Shown: positions 42,266-51,487 of the stretch, piece after piece | Numbering within the stretch: position 1 is the first letter of the stretch | How the letters are laid out: the number at the start of each line of letters is the position of its first letter | Assembly: GCA_947496355.1 (NCBI GenBank) | Contig: CANMCO010000010.1 | Coordinates: 1-64,000, forward strand | Origin: an uncultured Aquimarina sp. | Lineage (GTDB): Bacteria > Bacteroidota > Bacteroidia > Flavobacteriales > Flavobacteriaceae | Length of the DNA: 64,000 bases | Direction of reading: 5' to 3' | Notes under the pieces: model-generated | The model's database searches: none | Told to the model about the DNA's origin: nothing | What the model saw: the letters and a program-made list of their open reading frames with translations, nothing else | Made by a program: the position numbers and the translations under genes

Positions 42266-43351
42266 TTAATCAATTTTAATTTCTACCCTATTATTTGACT
42301 CAGGATCAAGATCAGAACCTGTTGTAACAATAGGCTCTGTATCACCAGCGGCAATAACCTCAATTAAAGATTCATCAACTCCTTTTTCGATCATATACTG
42401 TTTAACATTAATGGCTCTCATGGCAGACATGATTTCATTTTCGAAAGATGAACCTGCATCTTCTGCATGACCAATAATTTTAACTGAATTTACCTTGAAT
42501 ATGGATACGTACTGAATATAAGAATCTAATGCTTTTTGTATCTCCTTATACGCTTCACTTTCTCCTACCAAAAACTCGATAGGTGAAAAATCAAGAGCCA
42601 TATCACATACTTGGCCAGATACTAGATTTTTAGGATCTCTCATTTCCATTAAAAGTACATCATCTACAAAATAATACCCCGTATCATACTTACCTCCTTT
42701 TACAGATTTTCCTCTCGGGTCAATAGAAAAATAACCAAGAGAAATATATTTTTCGGTTCCTTTTGCTCTGTATACTCCGCAAACTTTGGCCCATCCTTTG
42801 GTATCACAAACCATTTTTGAAGACTCTACATGTAAAGGAAGCTTTGACGTTAATGTTATCTTAGGGTCCCTTGCACTAAAATATGAGCCTATAGATGAAG
42901 TACAAGAATTTGATATTCCTTCTCCCAAAGAGACGTACATATGAAAATAATAATATTTCCCAGCTGATAATGGACGTTTCAGTTTTGCTGTCACCCCTTC
43001 TTTATAAGCACCACCTGCAATATACATTCCCACTTTCCCTTCTCCAGTTCTTGGTTCTTGTGCTCCAAACTGCTTCAAAAAATTAGGAGATTTATGAATA
43101 AATCTAATCATTTCTAATCTAGGGTGGTAAGCATCTGGGCTATTAACCGCTGGTTTCCAATCTTTCATGATTCCAAAATTCTGCATCTCCATATCCAACC
43201 TTTTTAAGGTTGTATTCACATTCTCAAAACTAGGATTTGGAATAAGATTTTGGGCTATACTATGGGCGAAGTCTTGACTTATACTACTTTGTACAAATGC
43301 AATTGAAAAGGCTACAAGCAGTAGACAAAATTTAGAATTTGGGACTCTCAT
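42266..43351 (-). CDS. OmpA family protein
   Basis: 361 residues with a signal peptide (ending VQSSISQ-DF). The N-terminal 250 residues include LIPNPSFENVNT and long strands (YYFHMYVSLGEG), a carbohydrate-module-like beta-sandwich. The C-terminal OmpA peptidoglycan-binding domain (about 260-361) has VKIIGHAEDAGSSFENEIMSAMRA and ends NNRVEIKID, the usual NRRVEI position. It anchors the outer membrane to peptidoglycan. Confidence 0.9.
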   Translation of the reverse strand: MRVPNSKFCLLLVAFSIAFVQSSISQDFAHSIAQNLIPNPSFENVNTTLKRLDMEMQNFGIMKDWKPAVNSPDAYHPRLEMIRFIHKSPNFLKQFGAQEPRTGEGKVGMYIAGGAYKEGVTAKLKRPLSAGKYYYFHMYVSLGEGISNSCTSSIGSYFSARDPKITLTSKLPLHVESSKMVCDTKGWAKVCGVYRAKGTEKYISLGYFSIDPRGKSVKGGKYDTGYYFVDDVLLMEMRDPKNLVSGQVCDMALDFSPIEFLVGESEAYKEIQKALDSYIQYVSIFKVNSVKIIGHAEDAGSSFENEIMSAMRAINVKQYMIEKGVDESLIEVIAAGDTEPIVTTGSDLDPESNNRVEIKID

Positions 43352-43454
43352 TTTTTGTGTTCTGTTTTTTTGGAAAGATAGTTAATTATTCGTTAATACC
43401 AAATAACGCATTAAGTATAAAAAACGTATTTCTGTCCTATTTTTATTACAAGAA

Positions 43455-44825
43455 TTAGTCTTTATCGATTAAATTTTTTGTTAACTTATTGAATCTAAAA
43501 TACAATAACAATGCCGAAGTTGTAAGTCCCGCTAATAGTCCAATCCAAATCCCAGAACTTTTATACTCGGTATGTAACCCTAAGTAATAACTAATTGGAA
43601 ACCCTACAATCCAATAGGCTATAAAAGTAATCACTGTAGGTATTTTCACATCTTGAAGTCCACGTAAAGCTCCTAAAACAGTAACCTGTATAGCATCTGA
43701 TATCTGAAATAGCGCCGCTATGATTAAAAGTTTAGCTGCAATGCTTATAACCTCAGTATTATCAACAAGATTCTGTACATCATCTACATCCAAATATATT
43801 TTGGGCAGTATTTGATTACAAACAATAAAAACTAATGCAAAAACAGTTGCAATTAAAAAGCCTAATAAAAAAATTGAAATTGCAATTCTTCTTAAATCTG
43901 TAAACTTTTGAAGCCCTTTTTGATTTCCCACACGCACCATTGCGGCTACACTTAATCCCATAGCTACCATGAAGGTCATAGATGACAAGTTTAATGCAAT
44001 TTGGTTAGCCGCTTGAGGATTTTTTCCTAAAATTCCCGATAACCATATCGCAGCGGTAAAAATTGCTACCTCAAAAAACATTTGTAATGAAGATGGGAAC
44101 CCTAATGCAATTATTTTCTTCATCATTTTATTCTCTAAAATCATGAATTTAATATGTGTTACATATTCTTTTGATTTTTCTTTCTTTCTAAGCAATACCC
44201 ACAAAAATATAACCATCACAAATCTAGAGGTCAATGTACCAACGGCAGCTCCTACAATACCCATTTCCGGAAAACCAAATTTTCCAAATATTAGTAGGTA
44301 ATTAAGTACAATATTAACCACATTGGCAATCAACGTTGCATACATCGGATGTTTTGTCATCGACAAACCATCTGAAAATTGTTTTAATGCCTGAAAACTG
44401 ACTAAGGGAACTAATGAGAATGCGACTAAATCCAAATAAGGGATCGCCAGCTCTACCACTTCTATAGGTTGTTTCATTAAATACATTAATGGTTTAGCAA
44501 ACAAAATCAGTAAAAACAATACGATTCCTAAAGTCGTGCATAAAAACAATCCGTGTTTAAAAGCAGATTTACCGTTTTTGAAATTATTTTCTGCATCTGC
44601 TTCTGCTACTAACGGAGTAATAGCGGTAGAAAACCCAATCCCCAATGACATTGCGATAAACATAAAGCTATTTCCTAAAGATACCGCAGCAAGTTCTGCC
44701 GTACCCAATTGCCCTACCATAATATTATCGATTAACCCAACAAAAGTATGCCCTAGCATACCCATCATAACAGGGGCTGCCAGTTTTAGATTGTATCGAA
44801 ATTCTTTGGTGTATTGGTATAACAT
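43455..44825 (-). CDS. MATE family efflux transporter
   Basis: 456 residues from ATG 44825. An in-frame TTG at 44846 lies within the TACCTTTG box (44844-44851, minus strand), a candidate -7 element, so it is not the start. Twelve membrane helices are expected. Motifs at the N terminus (MMGMLGHTFVGLIDNIMVGQLG) and in the second half (GFPSSLQMFFEVAIF) match the NorM-like branch. It exports cationic drugs or metabolites with Na or H. It stands alone between an OmpA gene and a divergent small membrane protein. Confidence 0.93.
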   Translation of the reverse strand: MLYQYTKEFRYNLKLAAPVMMGMLGHTFVGLIDNIMVGQLGTAELAAVSLGNSFMFIAMSLGIGFSTAITPLVAEADAENNFKNGKSAFKHGLFLCTTLGIVLFLLILFAKPLMYLMKQPIEVVELAIPYLDLVAFSLVPLVSFQALKQFSDGLSMTKHPMYATLIANVVNIVLNYLLIFGKFGFPEMGIVGAAVGTLTSRFVMVIFLWVLLRKKEKSKEYVTHIKFMILENKMMKKIIALGFPSSLQMFFEVAIFTAAIWLSGILGKNPQAANQIALNLSSMTFMVAMGLSVAAMVRVGNQKGLQKFTDLRRIAISIFLLGFLIATVFALVFIVCNQILPKIYLDVDDVQNLVDNTEVISIAAKLLIIAALFQISDAIQVTVLGALRGLQDVKIPTVITFIAYWIVGFPISYYLGLHTEYKSSGIWIGLLAGLTTSALLLYFRFNKLTKNLIDKD

Positions 44826-44912
44826 TTTACAATTTTGAAGACGCAAAGGTATTAGAACCCGAATAAACTAAATTATTCTTATCGTATATTTAACGTTATT
44901 TAATAAAAGTCT

Positions 44913-45278
44913 ATGGCAGAGACCAATATATCAGAGAAGGAAATCAAAAAAAGAAACAATACTAGAATTTATCTTATTATTGCTAATATTATTTTTGGAA
45001 TACTAATATTACCATCACTGCCCATGATTATGATGTCTGCAATGATGTTCGACAGCCCAGGGTCTGAGGATAGTGTTCCTACAATCACCCTAGTCATAAG
45101 TTTGGTAGCCTATCCTTTTGTCACTGTTATTGGGATTGTAACAGGATGGATACTATTTACTCGAAAAATACATCTACTAGCTATTGTTTTTGCCAGCCTG
45201 CCAATCTTAAATATAATTATCGGAATAGCCGCAATTATCTATATGGCCCTATTTTGTGATGGTAGTTTTGCTTGTTAG
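44913..45278 (+). CDS. Small multi-span membrane protein of unknown function
   Basis: 121 residues. Charged N terminus (SEKEIKKRNNTR), then three membrane helices: YLIIANIIFGILILPSLPMI, ITLVISLVAYPFVTVIGIVT and HLLAIVFASLPILNIIIGIA. No motif that reveals function. It resembles small integral proteins seen beside transporters. It is a single gene, divergent from the MATE gene. Confidence 0.68.
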   Translation: MAETNISEKEIKKRNNTRIYLIIANIIFGILILPSLPMIMMSAMMFDSPGSEDSVPTITLVISLVAYPFVTVIGIVTGWILFTRKIHLLAIVFASLPILNIIIGIAAIIYMALFCDGSFAC

Positions 45279-45430
45279 CACTACTTTTTTAAGGTTGAAC
45301 CGCCGCTAAGGCCATAAACTTACTTTCTACAGCACTTTATATACACTAAGATATAATAATAGCAATCGTATCCTTTGGGGGTAGATTGACAATTTTTGAT
45401 TCTTACCGCTCGGAAATGTTTTCCGAGCTA

Positions 45431-45529
45431 TCAGGTTTTAAGGTTCCCAAAAAGGTTAATTTCTTCTTGACCGTAAATAGTGCTTACGGTAAGTGTAAAA
45501 GCAAGTAGAATAAAAAATATAGATCTCAT
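45431..45529 (-). pseudogene. Short signal-peptide ORF, probable gene remnant
   Basis: A 32-residue ORF (MRSIFFILLAFTLTVSTIYG, then QEEINLFGNLKT and TGA). It is a complete SPI signal peptide with only 12 mature residues, so the rest of a secreted protein gene seems lost. Immediately after the stop is a 9-bp hairpin (45408-45428, GCTCGGAAA/TTTCCGAGC). The remainder of 45279-45430 holds no recognisable ORF or RNA. Alternatively it is a genuine very small secreted peptide. Confidence 0.45.
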
Positions 45530-45589
45530 TACTTCTTAGTTTTATCATATTGAGACCATTGATTAAATCAAATGGTGTTTTAGAGGAAT

Positions 45590-46645
45590 TTAATGTCCAT
45601 TTCCAACTCTCTTAATTGGCTTAAACTCTATAGTATTCTTCCATTCATTATTATCAAATTCCCATGTATCTCCAAATATATTTTTCCCGTCATGCCCTCC
45701 AAAGAGGATTACTTTTTTACGTTTTTCATCGTAGATCATACTGCTATGATTTCTGGAAACAGGGCTATTTCTCGTATTCAATTGCTTCCATTTATTATTA
45801 TTAAATAACCATGTTTCATTAATTCTAGATTTGCCATTCCATCCCCCAAAACGAATAAGTTGCTCTTGATCTTTATCGTAAATCATCGATGCGTTAAAAA
45901 CACCTGGAGGTTGTTCAATTTCAAGTTTATTCCATTTTTCTTGGCTCCAAATCCAAGTTTCACCCTTTGACTTACCATATTGTTTATCAACTGTACTGCC
46001 TCCAAACAGTATTACATATTTATTTTTATTATCATAAATCATTGATGTTCCATGGCGGTTAGACGGTCCTCCTTCTGAAACCAAGTGCCAATTTTCATTA
46101 TAAAACTCCCAAGTATCACCAAGTTTAAGATACTCGCTATTTTTGATAGTGTACCCACCAAATAATACAATTCTTTTGCGATGTTCATCATAAACTATAG
46201 AAGCTTCTACTCTTGGGATAGGTGAACTACTAGTATTTATTTTCTCCCAACTACCACCTCTAAATTGCCAAGTATCGTTAAGCAAGTTTTGAGAGCTTGG
46301 TTTTTGACCAAACAAAACTCGACTTCCTCCAAATAAAATGATTCGATTGTTTTGTTTGTCATATGCCATTGATGTAAAAGTTCTTGGTGAAGGTTGATTC
46401 TTAGTTAACACTTTTTTCCACTGGTGTTCACCCAAAACCCATAAATCTGATAACACCTCTTTTTCATTTGCGCCCCCAAAAAGATATACCTGCGAATTAC
46501 CTGAATCGTACACCATAGAATGCGCATTTCTAACAGAAATAGTATGCGTTTCTTCACCTAAAGAATTTGATTTATCTTCATTACGATGGTTTGCGCAACT
46601 AAAAAACAGAAATAGAACGAATATTACTGCCAAATATCTAATCAT
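45590..46645 (-). CDS. Kelch-repeat beta-propeller lipoprotein
   Basis: 351 residues. Lipoprotein signal MIRYLAVIFVLFLFFSC with lipobox Cys17. Six repeats of about 50 residues follow, each with SMIYDxxxxxxILFGG and ending in a W-x-FxN or WxWSQEKW strand, predicting a six-bladed propeller. There is no catalytic domain, so it is likely a binding or scaffolding module on the cell surface or in the periplasm. The remnant ORF lies 60 nt downstream on the same strand. Confidence 0.9.
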   Translation of the reverse strand: MIRYLAVIFVLFLFFSCANHRNEDKSNSLGEETHTISVRNAHSMVYDSGNSQVYLFGGANEKEVLSDLWVLGEHQWKKVLTKNQPSPRTFTSMAYDKQNNRIILFGGSRVLFGQKPSSQNLLNDTWQFRGGSWEKINTSSSPIPRVEASIVYDEHRKRIVLFGGYTIKNSEYLKLGDTWEFYNENWHLVSEGGPSNRHGTSMIYDNKNKYVILFGGSTVDKQYGKSKGETWIWSQEKWNKLEIEQPPGVFNASMIYDKDQEQLIRFGGWNGKSRINETWLFNNNKWKQLNTRNSPVSRNHSSMIYDEKRKKVILFGGHDGKNIFGDTWEFDNNEWKNTIEFKPIKRVGNGH

Positions 46646-46812
46646 GCCTTTCTATTTTGTTACATATTACATTGAAACCTTTTGATTTCGCTGTTCTTAT
46701 TTTAATTCCCATCTGGCAATTTCTTTGTTTCAATAACGGTGAGCACATGCCAAAAGGTAGCTATGATTTGTTAAACATTGCTGAGAAACAGCTTCATTTT
46801 CATCTAATCTTA

Positions 46813-47193
46813 CTACTTATTTGATTGAACGAGCTGTTCGAATCCACCATAAACCATTCGTTTGGCATCAAAAATCATCCTTGACGAATCCGTTAGTGGG
46901 TTAACTAAGTCCACCATTCTTGGGTCTGCAGCAACCTTTTTATTAGCTAAGTCACGTGTCTCCCGTGAATCAAACACAACCCACCCAAATACAATAGCTT
47001 CATCCTCTTTCGCATCTACAAGTTCTGGAAAAGAACGTGTGCCTTCCAATTTTAAATCCTCTCCTACATACTCAAAGTAAGCTAGTGCGCCATGTTCCTT
47101 CCAAATCTTTGCAACCATTTCAGCTGCACGCTTATATTCGACCAGGTGATTTCGCGGAACAGGAAGAACAAATCCATCTATATAATTTGTCAT
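46813..47193 (-). CDS. DUF1428 family protein
   Basis: 126 residues. It starts MTNYIDGFVLPVPRNHLVEYKR, then EHGALAYFEYVGED, EAIVFGWVVFDSRETRD and RMIFDAKRMVYGGFE, covering the whole DUF1428 (RNA signal recognition particle 4.5S-like misnomer) family. It has a dimeric alpha/beta-barrel ferredoxin-like fold of unknown function. Cytoplasmic. It is not in an evident operon. Confidence 0.92.
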   Translation of the reverse strand: MTNYIDGFVLPVPRNHLVEYKRAAEMVAKIWKEHGALAYFEYVGEDLKLEGTRSFPELVDAKEDEAIVFGWVVFDSRETRDLANKKVAADPRMVDLVNPLTDSSRMIFDAKRMVYGGFEQLVQSNK

Positions 47194-47296
47194 ATTTTCC
47201 TTTATTTTTTTCTGATATTACCTAAGAATTTTATAGAAAAACATGTGCCCTTTACATTCTTAACATCCCTATATATAAAAGCTCACCCTCAAAGTC

Positions 47297-48685
47297 TTAT
47301 TTGACTCCGTATTTGTCAAAAAGGTACACCAAACTAGCCATTGTAGCAGCACCAAGTTCTAGTTCTCGTCTGTTAACTGCATCAAAAGTATCGTTTTGGG
47401 CGTGATGATAGTCAAAATAGCGTTGTGAGTCTGGTCGTAGTCCTGCCAATACGATTCCTTCTTTTTTAAGTGGTCCTATATCGGCCCCGCTTCCGCCTTT
47501 GGCAAAATAATGTACTAGATAGGGTTCAAAAAGAGGTTTCCAGCTTTGTACCTGGGCAAAATTAGCATCATCACAGTCAAAGGAAAATCCTCTTGGAGTA
47601 AATCCACCGGCATCACTCTCTAAAGCAAACACATGGTTCTCTCCTTTGTTTTTAGCAAGCTCAGCATACTTTTTACCTCCGCGTAATCCATTTTCTTCGT
47701 TCATAAACATTACAACTCGAATGGATCGCTTAGGGGTATATCCAATTTCTTTGAATAGTCGCAACACCTCCATAGACTGTACAATCCCTGCTCCATCATC
47801 ATGAGAACCATCTCCCAAATCCCAGGAGTCCAAATGCCCACCTACTGCCATATATTCATTAGGAAATTCACTACCAGTAATTTGCCCAATCACATTATAA
47901 GATTGTACATCTTTCCAGGTACGACAATTCATATTGAGATGAAATCTGATTTTTGGATTCAATTTTAGCATTGAGCTTAACAGATTAGCTCCGTTGGTAC
48001 TAATTGCGGCTGCAGGAATTTTATCCATGTCAGGCGTATCGCCATAACTCATTGCCCCGGTATGTGGGAAATCATCCTCTCTTAAATTCATAGAGCGCAC
48101 AATAACGCCGACCGCACCAAACTTGGCGGCTTCTGCAGCACCAGAATATCGTTGATCTACACACCCTCCATAGGCTCTAAAAGTTTCGATAAGATCAGCT
48201 TGCATTGGACGATTATAAAACACAATTTTCCCCTCAATTTGTGAAGTTCCTAACTCTCTTAAATCTTCAATACCTTGTACTTCAATAATAGAAGCTTTAA
48301 TTCCTCCTACAGGTGTAGGAACGGAGCCTCCTAATGCACAAATGGGAACATTTGTGGTTATACCAGGCTCTGTTTCGATAAAAGCAAATTCGGTAACACC
48401 ACGCGTCCATTTAGGTACCATTACCGGTTGTAGCCATACTTTGTCTATCCCCAGTTCTTTTAGTTCCTTTTCTCCCCACTCTACCGCTTTCTGTGCATTT
48501 ATAGAACCCGATAGCCTGCCTCCTATTTGATTAGAAAGATAATCCAACCAAGCATAACTCTTACCGTTTAGTAATGAGGTATCATATATATTTTTAATTA
48601 TTGTAGAATCTTGTTTTACTTCATTTTGTGCAAAGCAATTCAATGATAGTGTTACAAAAAGTAAGGGGATTACATTTTTCAACAT
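47297..48685 (-). CDS. M28 family zinc peptidase (carboxypeptidase Q-like)
   Basis: 462 residues with a signal peptide (MLKNVIPLLFVTLSLNCFAQ). A PA-type insertion domain (about 120-250, with IEGKIVFYNRPM) precedes the co-catalytic zinc peptidase domain: GGHLDSWDLGDGSHDDGAGI supplies the first His and the bridging Asp, MNEENGLRGG the catalytic Glu pair, and a C-terminal HHAQNDTFD the last ligand. It is an exported aminopeptidase or dipeptidase. It is followed in transcription by nothing close; PPK2 lies upstream on the same strand with a 21-nt gap. Confidence 0.94.
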   Translation of the reverse strand: MLKNVIPLLFVTLSLNCFAQNEVKQDSTIIKNIYDTSLLNGKSYAWLDYLSNQIGGRLSGSINAQKAVEWGEKELKELGIDKVWLQPVMVPKWTRGVTEFAFIETEPGITTNVPICALGGSVPTPVGGIKASIIEVQGIEDLRELGTSQIEGKIVFYNRPMQADLIETFRAYGGCVDQRYSGAAEAAKFGAVGVIVRSMNLREDDFPHTGAMSYGDTPDMDKIPAAAISTNGANLLSSMLKLNPKIRFHLNMNCRTWKDVQSYNVIGQITGSEFPNEYMAVGGHLDSWDLGDGSHDDGAGIVQSMEVLRLFKEIGYTPKRSIRVVMFMNEENGLRGGKKYAELAKNKGENHVFALESDAGGFTPRGFSFDCDDANFAQVQSWKPLFEPYLVHYFAKGGSGADIGPLKKEGIVLAGLRPDSQRYFDYHHAQNDTFDAVNRRELELGAATMASLVYLFDKYGVK

Positions 48686-48706
48686 AGTGTTTTCTTAAAC
48701 TCTGGT

Positions 48707-49585
48707 TTATTCGTTTTCTAACTGTTCTTTATACAACCCCAGATTCGCTTTCGTTTTTTCGTCTAATTCTGGTTCTTGTATATCTTCGTATTCTTTTATC
48801 GTATCGTATAGTGTTTTTGCAACAATATATCTGGCAACCGGTTTATCGTCTGCAGGTATAACATACCATGGTGCATGTGATTCTGAAGTTCTATTTATAG
48901 CTTCTTGATAACATGCTTGATATTGATCCCACAGTTTACGTTCTTTTAGGTCTCCTGCAGAGAATTTCCAATTTTTTTCTCTTTTTTCTAATCTACGTAA
49001 AAGTCTATTTTTTTGTTCTTCTTTAGACAAGTGTAAATAGAATTTATAAATCAATGTACCGTTTTGTGCAATGTGCTTTTCAAAATTTCGAATTTGCTCA
49101 AAACGTGTATTCCAAAATTCATCATTAATATCATCAACAGAATCTATATGAGGAATATTTTCTCCCATTATGTATTCTGGATGCACCCGGGTGACTAAAA
49201 CATTTTCATAATGTGTCCTGTTAAAGACTCCAAATTTACCTCGTTGTGGCAAGGCAATATAATGTCTCCATAAATAATCATGACCAAGTTCTAACGCTGT
49301 TGGCACTTTGAAACTATGAACAATAATTCCTCTGGTATTAAAATCTTTAAATACTTCTCTAATCAGACTATCCTTACCAGAAGTGTCCATTCCTTGAAGA
49401 CAAACCAATACCGAATATTTACCATGTGCATATAATGTATCCTGAAGCTTTCCCAGTTTTTCGCGAACTTGTTCTAATTCTTTTTCGATTTTCTTCTCGC
49501 TGGCATCAAGATCATAAGTAGTAGGAATTTTGGATAGCTCTATGGGTGAAGAGACCTTGAAGTCTTCATATTTAATTTTATTCAT
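48707..49585 (-). CDS. Polyphosphate kinase 2 family protein
   Basis: 292 residues, single domain. Walker-like CLQGMDTSGKDSLIREVFKDF, then HSFKVPTALELGHDYLWRHY, GKFGVFNRTHYENVLVTRV and the lid region SKEEQKNRLLRRLEKREKNWKFS are typical of one-domain PPK2. Enzymes of this class phosphorylate nucleoside mono- or diphosphates with polyphosphate; the subclass cannot be settled by eye. Cytoplasmic. The gene is 21 nt upstream of the M28 peptidase gene and may be co-transcribed with it. Confidence 0.93.
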   Translation of the reverse strand: MNKIKYEDFKVSSPIELSKIPTTYDLDASEKKIEKELEQVREKLGKLQDTLYAHGKYSVLVCLQGMDTSGKDSLIREVFKDFNTRGIIVHSFKVPTALELGHDYLWRHYIALPQRGKFGVFNRTHYENVLVTRVHPEYIMGENIPHIDSVDDINDEFWNTRFEQIRNFEKHIAQNGTLIYKFYLHLSKEEQKNRLLRRLEKREKNWKFSAGDLKERKLWDQYQACYQEAINRTSESHAPWYVIPADDKPVARYIVAKTLYDTIKEYEDIQEPELDEKTKANLGLYKEQLENE

Positions 49586-49757
49586 AATACGATTTGTGTT
49601 ATACCCGAAAGATACTAATACCTTTTTAATCTAAAATCGACCTAAAGAAAATTTATTAGAGTTTTAAGATTTTGATCCCAACAATAGAGCCTTTTACGAT
49701 ATATTATACTGCCTCACCTAAACAATCTGATGGTATTATTGCAATAGTAAATGATAT

Positions 49758-50279
49758 TTATCTGGCATTAAAATCATAACTAAACCCTACAAGAAAAGTA
49801 TCGTATCGTCTTCCTAAACTCTTTAAATTAAGTTCAGCAAAAATATGCACCGGTGTAGATATCTGGTGTAGTGCTCGTATTTTAATTTGTGCGCCGTGAT
49901 TAAAATTACCTGTTCTAAACGCCAGGAAAGCTTCGTCTTCAATTTCTTCAAAAAAACTAGAATCATTACCCATATAACCAATACCAGCCGTTATGGTAGT
50001 GGGATACCAATTAAAAAGAATGAGATTCACTCCAAGTGCTAGCTCATTATACACTTCCTCTTCTTGATCTGAAGCGATAACAAATGAACGATTATACTCT
50101 CCCATAAACGTGGTATAGCAATTAAATGCATACTCTACTCTTGCGCCTAATGCAGCTTCATTTTGTAACCCAAAGCTTTTAATAGCCACCAATCCATAAT
50201 TTGTAGCACCTGAATCGTACTGCGCTGATGATGTATAGGTAGCACAGGACATGATAATTAAAAAAAGTATTCTTCTCAT
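49758..50279 (-). CDS. Small outer-membrane barrel-like protein
   Basis: 173 residues from ATG 50279 (another ATG at 50291 adds four residues ahead of the signal peptide). The signal peptide is MRRILFLIIMSCATYTSSAQ. The mature part is rich in alternating hydrophobic strands (ALGARVEYAFNCYTTFMGEYNR, LILFNWYPTTITAGIGYMG) and ends TFLVGFSYDFNAR with a terminal aromatic pattern, as for a small eight-stranded barrel. Function unknown. It is the last gene after a sigma-54 regulator on the same strand. Confidence 0.75.
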   Translation of the reverse strand: MRRILFLIIMSCATYTSSAQYDSGATNYGLVAIKSFGLQNEAALGARVEYAFNCYTTFMGEYNRSFVIASDQEEEVYNELALGVNLILFNWYPTTITAGIGYMGNDSSFFEEIEDEAFLAFRTGNFNHGAQIKIRALHQISTPVHIFAELNLKSLGRRYDTFLVGFSYDFNAR

Positions 50280-50323
50280 TAATTGGGGCATATCACTAAT
50301 TGGTCGAAAGATATGTATTCTAA

Positions 50324-51487
50324 TTACTTGCTCGCAAAAAGTTTAACATCCTCTTCGCTCACCTCTTTACCTCCCAAGATAATCAAACGCTCAATTACAT
50401 TGCGTAATTCTCTAATATTACCTGTCCAATCATATTGTTGTAATTGTTTGACAGCCTTTGCTGAGAAAGCCTTTATGGGAGAGCCTTGTTCATTAGAAAT
50501 TTTCTTAGCAAAGTAATCCACTAACAATGGAATATCATCTCTTCTGTCGTTAAGCGCAGGTACTTTAACTAGAATCACCGCTAATCTATGGTATAAATCT
50601 TCTCTAAATCTGTTTTCAGCAATCTCCTTCTTTAGGTCTTTATTGGTAGCTGCTACTACTCGCACATTTACTTTAATATCCTTGTCACTTCCAACTCTTT
50701 GAATTTTGTTTTCTTGTAATGCTCTAAGCACTTTGGCTTGAGCAGAAAGACTCATATCTCCGATTTCATCAAGAAATATAGTCCCGCTATTGGCTGCTTC
50801 AAATTTACCAGCACGATCCTTATTGGCAGAGGTAAAAGCTCCTTTGACATGTCCAAAAAGTTCACTTTCTATTAGTTCCCCTGGTATTGCAGCACAATTT
50901 ACTTCGATCATTGGGCCTGCAGAGCGATCACTTTTTTGATGGATCCAATGTGCAACTAATTCCTTACCCGTTCCATTTGGTCCCGTAATCAAGACTCTAG
51001 CATCTGTTGCAGCAACTTTTTCTATTATGGTTTTAATATCAGAAATAGCTTTGGACTCTCCGATCATATCATAGTTTTTAGAGACTTTCTTTTTAAGCAT
51101 CTTATTTTCTACAACTAATTCTTTTCTATCCAACGCATTGCGCACGGTATTTAATAAACGATTTAGGTCTGGCGGTTTTGAAATATAATCAAAAGCTCCC
51201 AATCGCATAGTGTTTACTGCCGTGTCCAAGTCACCATGTCCAGAAATCATTACAATAGGAATCTCTGGTTTGATCTTTTTTATGGCCTCTAACACTTCTA
51301 CACCATCCATTTTGGGCATTTTGATATCACAAAGAACAAGATCATAGTCATCTCCTTTGATTTTTTCTATTCCCGCAAGGCCATCTTCAGCTTCAAATAC
51401 TTCATATTTATCATTTTCTTCAGATAAAATTTTAACCAGTACTCTCCTGATTGCTGCTTCGTCCTCTATTACTAATATTTTCGCCAT
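50324..51487 (-). CDS. Sigma-54-dependent response regulator lacking a DNA-binding domain
   Basis: 387 residues. The receiver domain has D54 in LVLCDIKMPKMDG. The AAA+ domain has Walker A GPNGTGKE (169-176), the sigma-54 contact loop GAFTSA (216-221) and the sensor-2 region GNIRELRNVIERLIIL. The protein ends 13 residues after that, at EEDVKLFASK, where NtrC-type proteins continue with about 60 residues of Fis-type helix-turn-helix. It may act from solution or on a partner. Its ATG overlaps the stop of the DUF6268 gene (TAATG). Confidence 0.92.
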   Translation of the reverse strand: MAKILVIEDEAAIRRVLVKILSEENDKYEVFEAEDGLAGIEKIKGDDYDLVLCDIKMPKMDGVEVLEAIKKIKPEIPIVMISGHGDLDTAVNTMRLGAFDYISKPPDLNRLLNTVRNALDRKELVVENKMLKKKVSKNYDMIGESKAISDIKTIIEKVAATDARVLITGPNGTGKELVAHWIHQKSDRSAGPMIEVNCAAIPGELIESELFGHVKGAFTSANKDRAGKFEAANSGTIFLDEIGDMSLSAQAKVLRALQENKIQRVGSDKDIKVNVRVVAATNKDLKKEIAENRFREDLYHRLAVILVKVPALNDRRDDIPLLVDYFAKKISNEQGSPIKAFSAKAVKQLQQYDWTGNIRELRNVIERLIILGGKEVSEEDVKLFASK

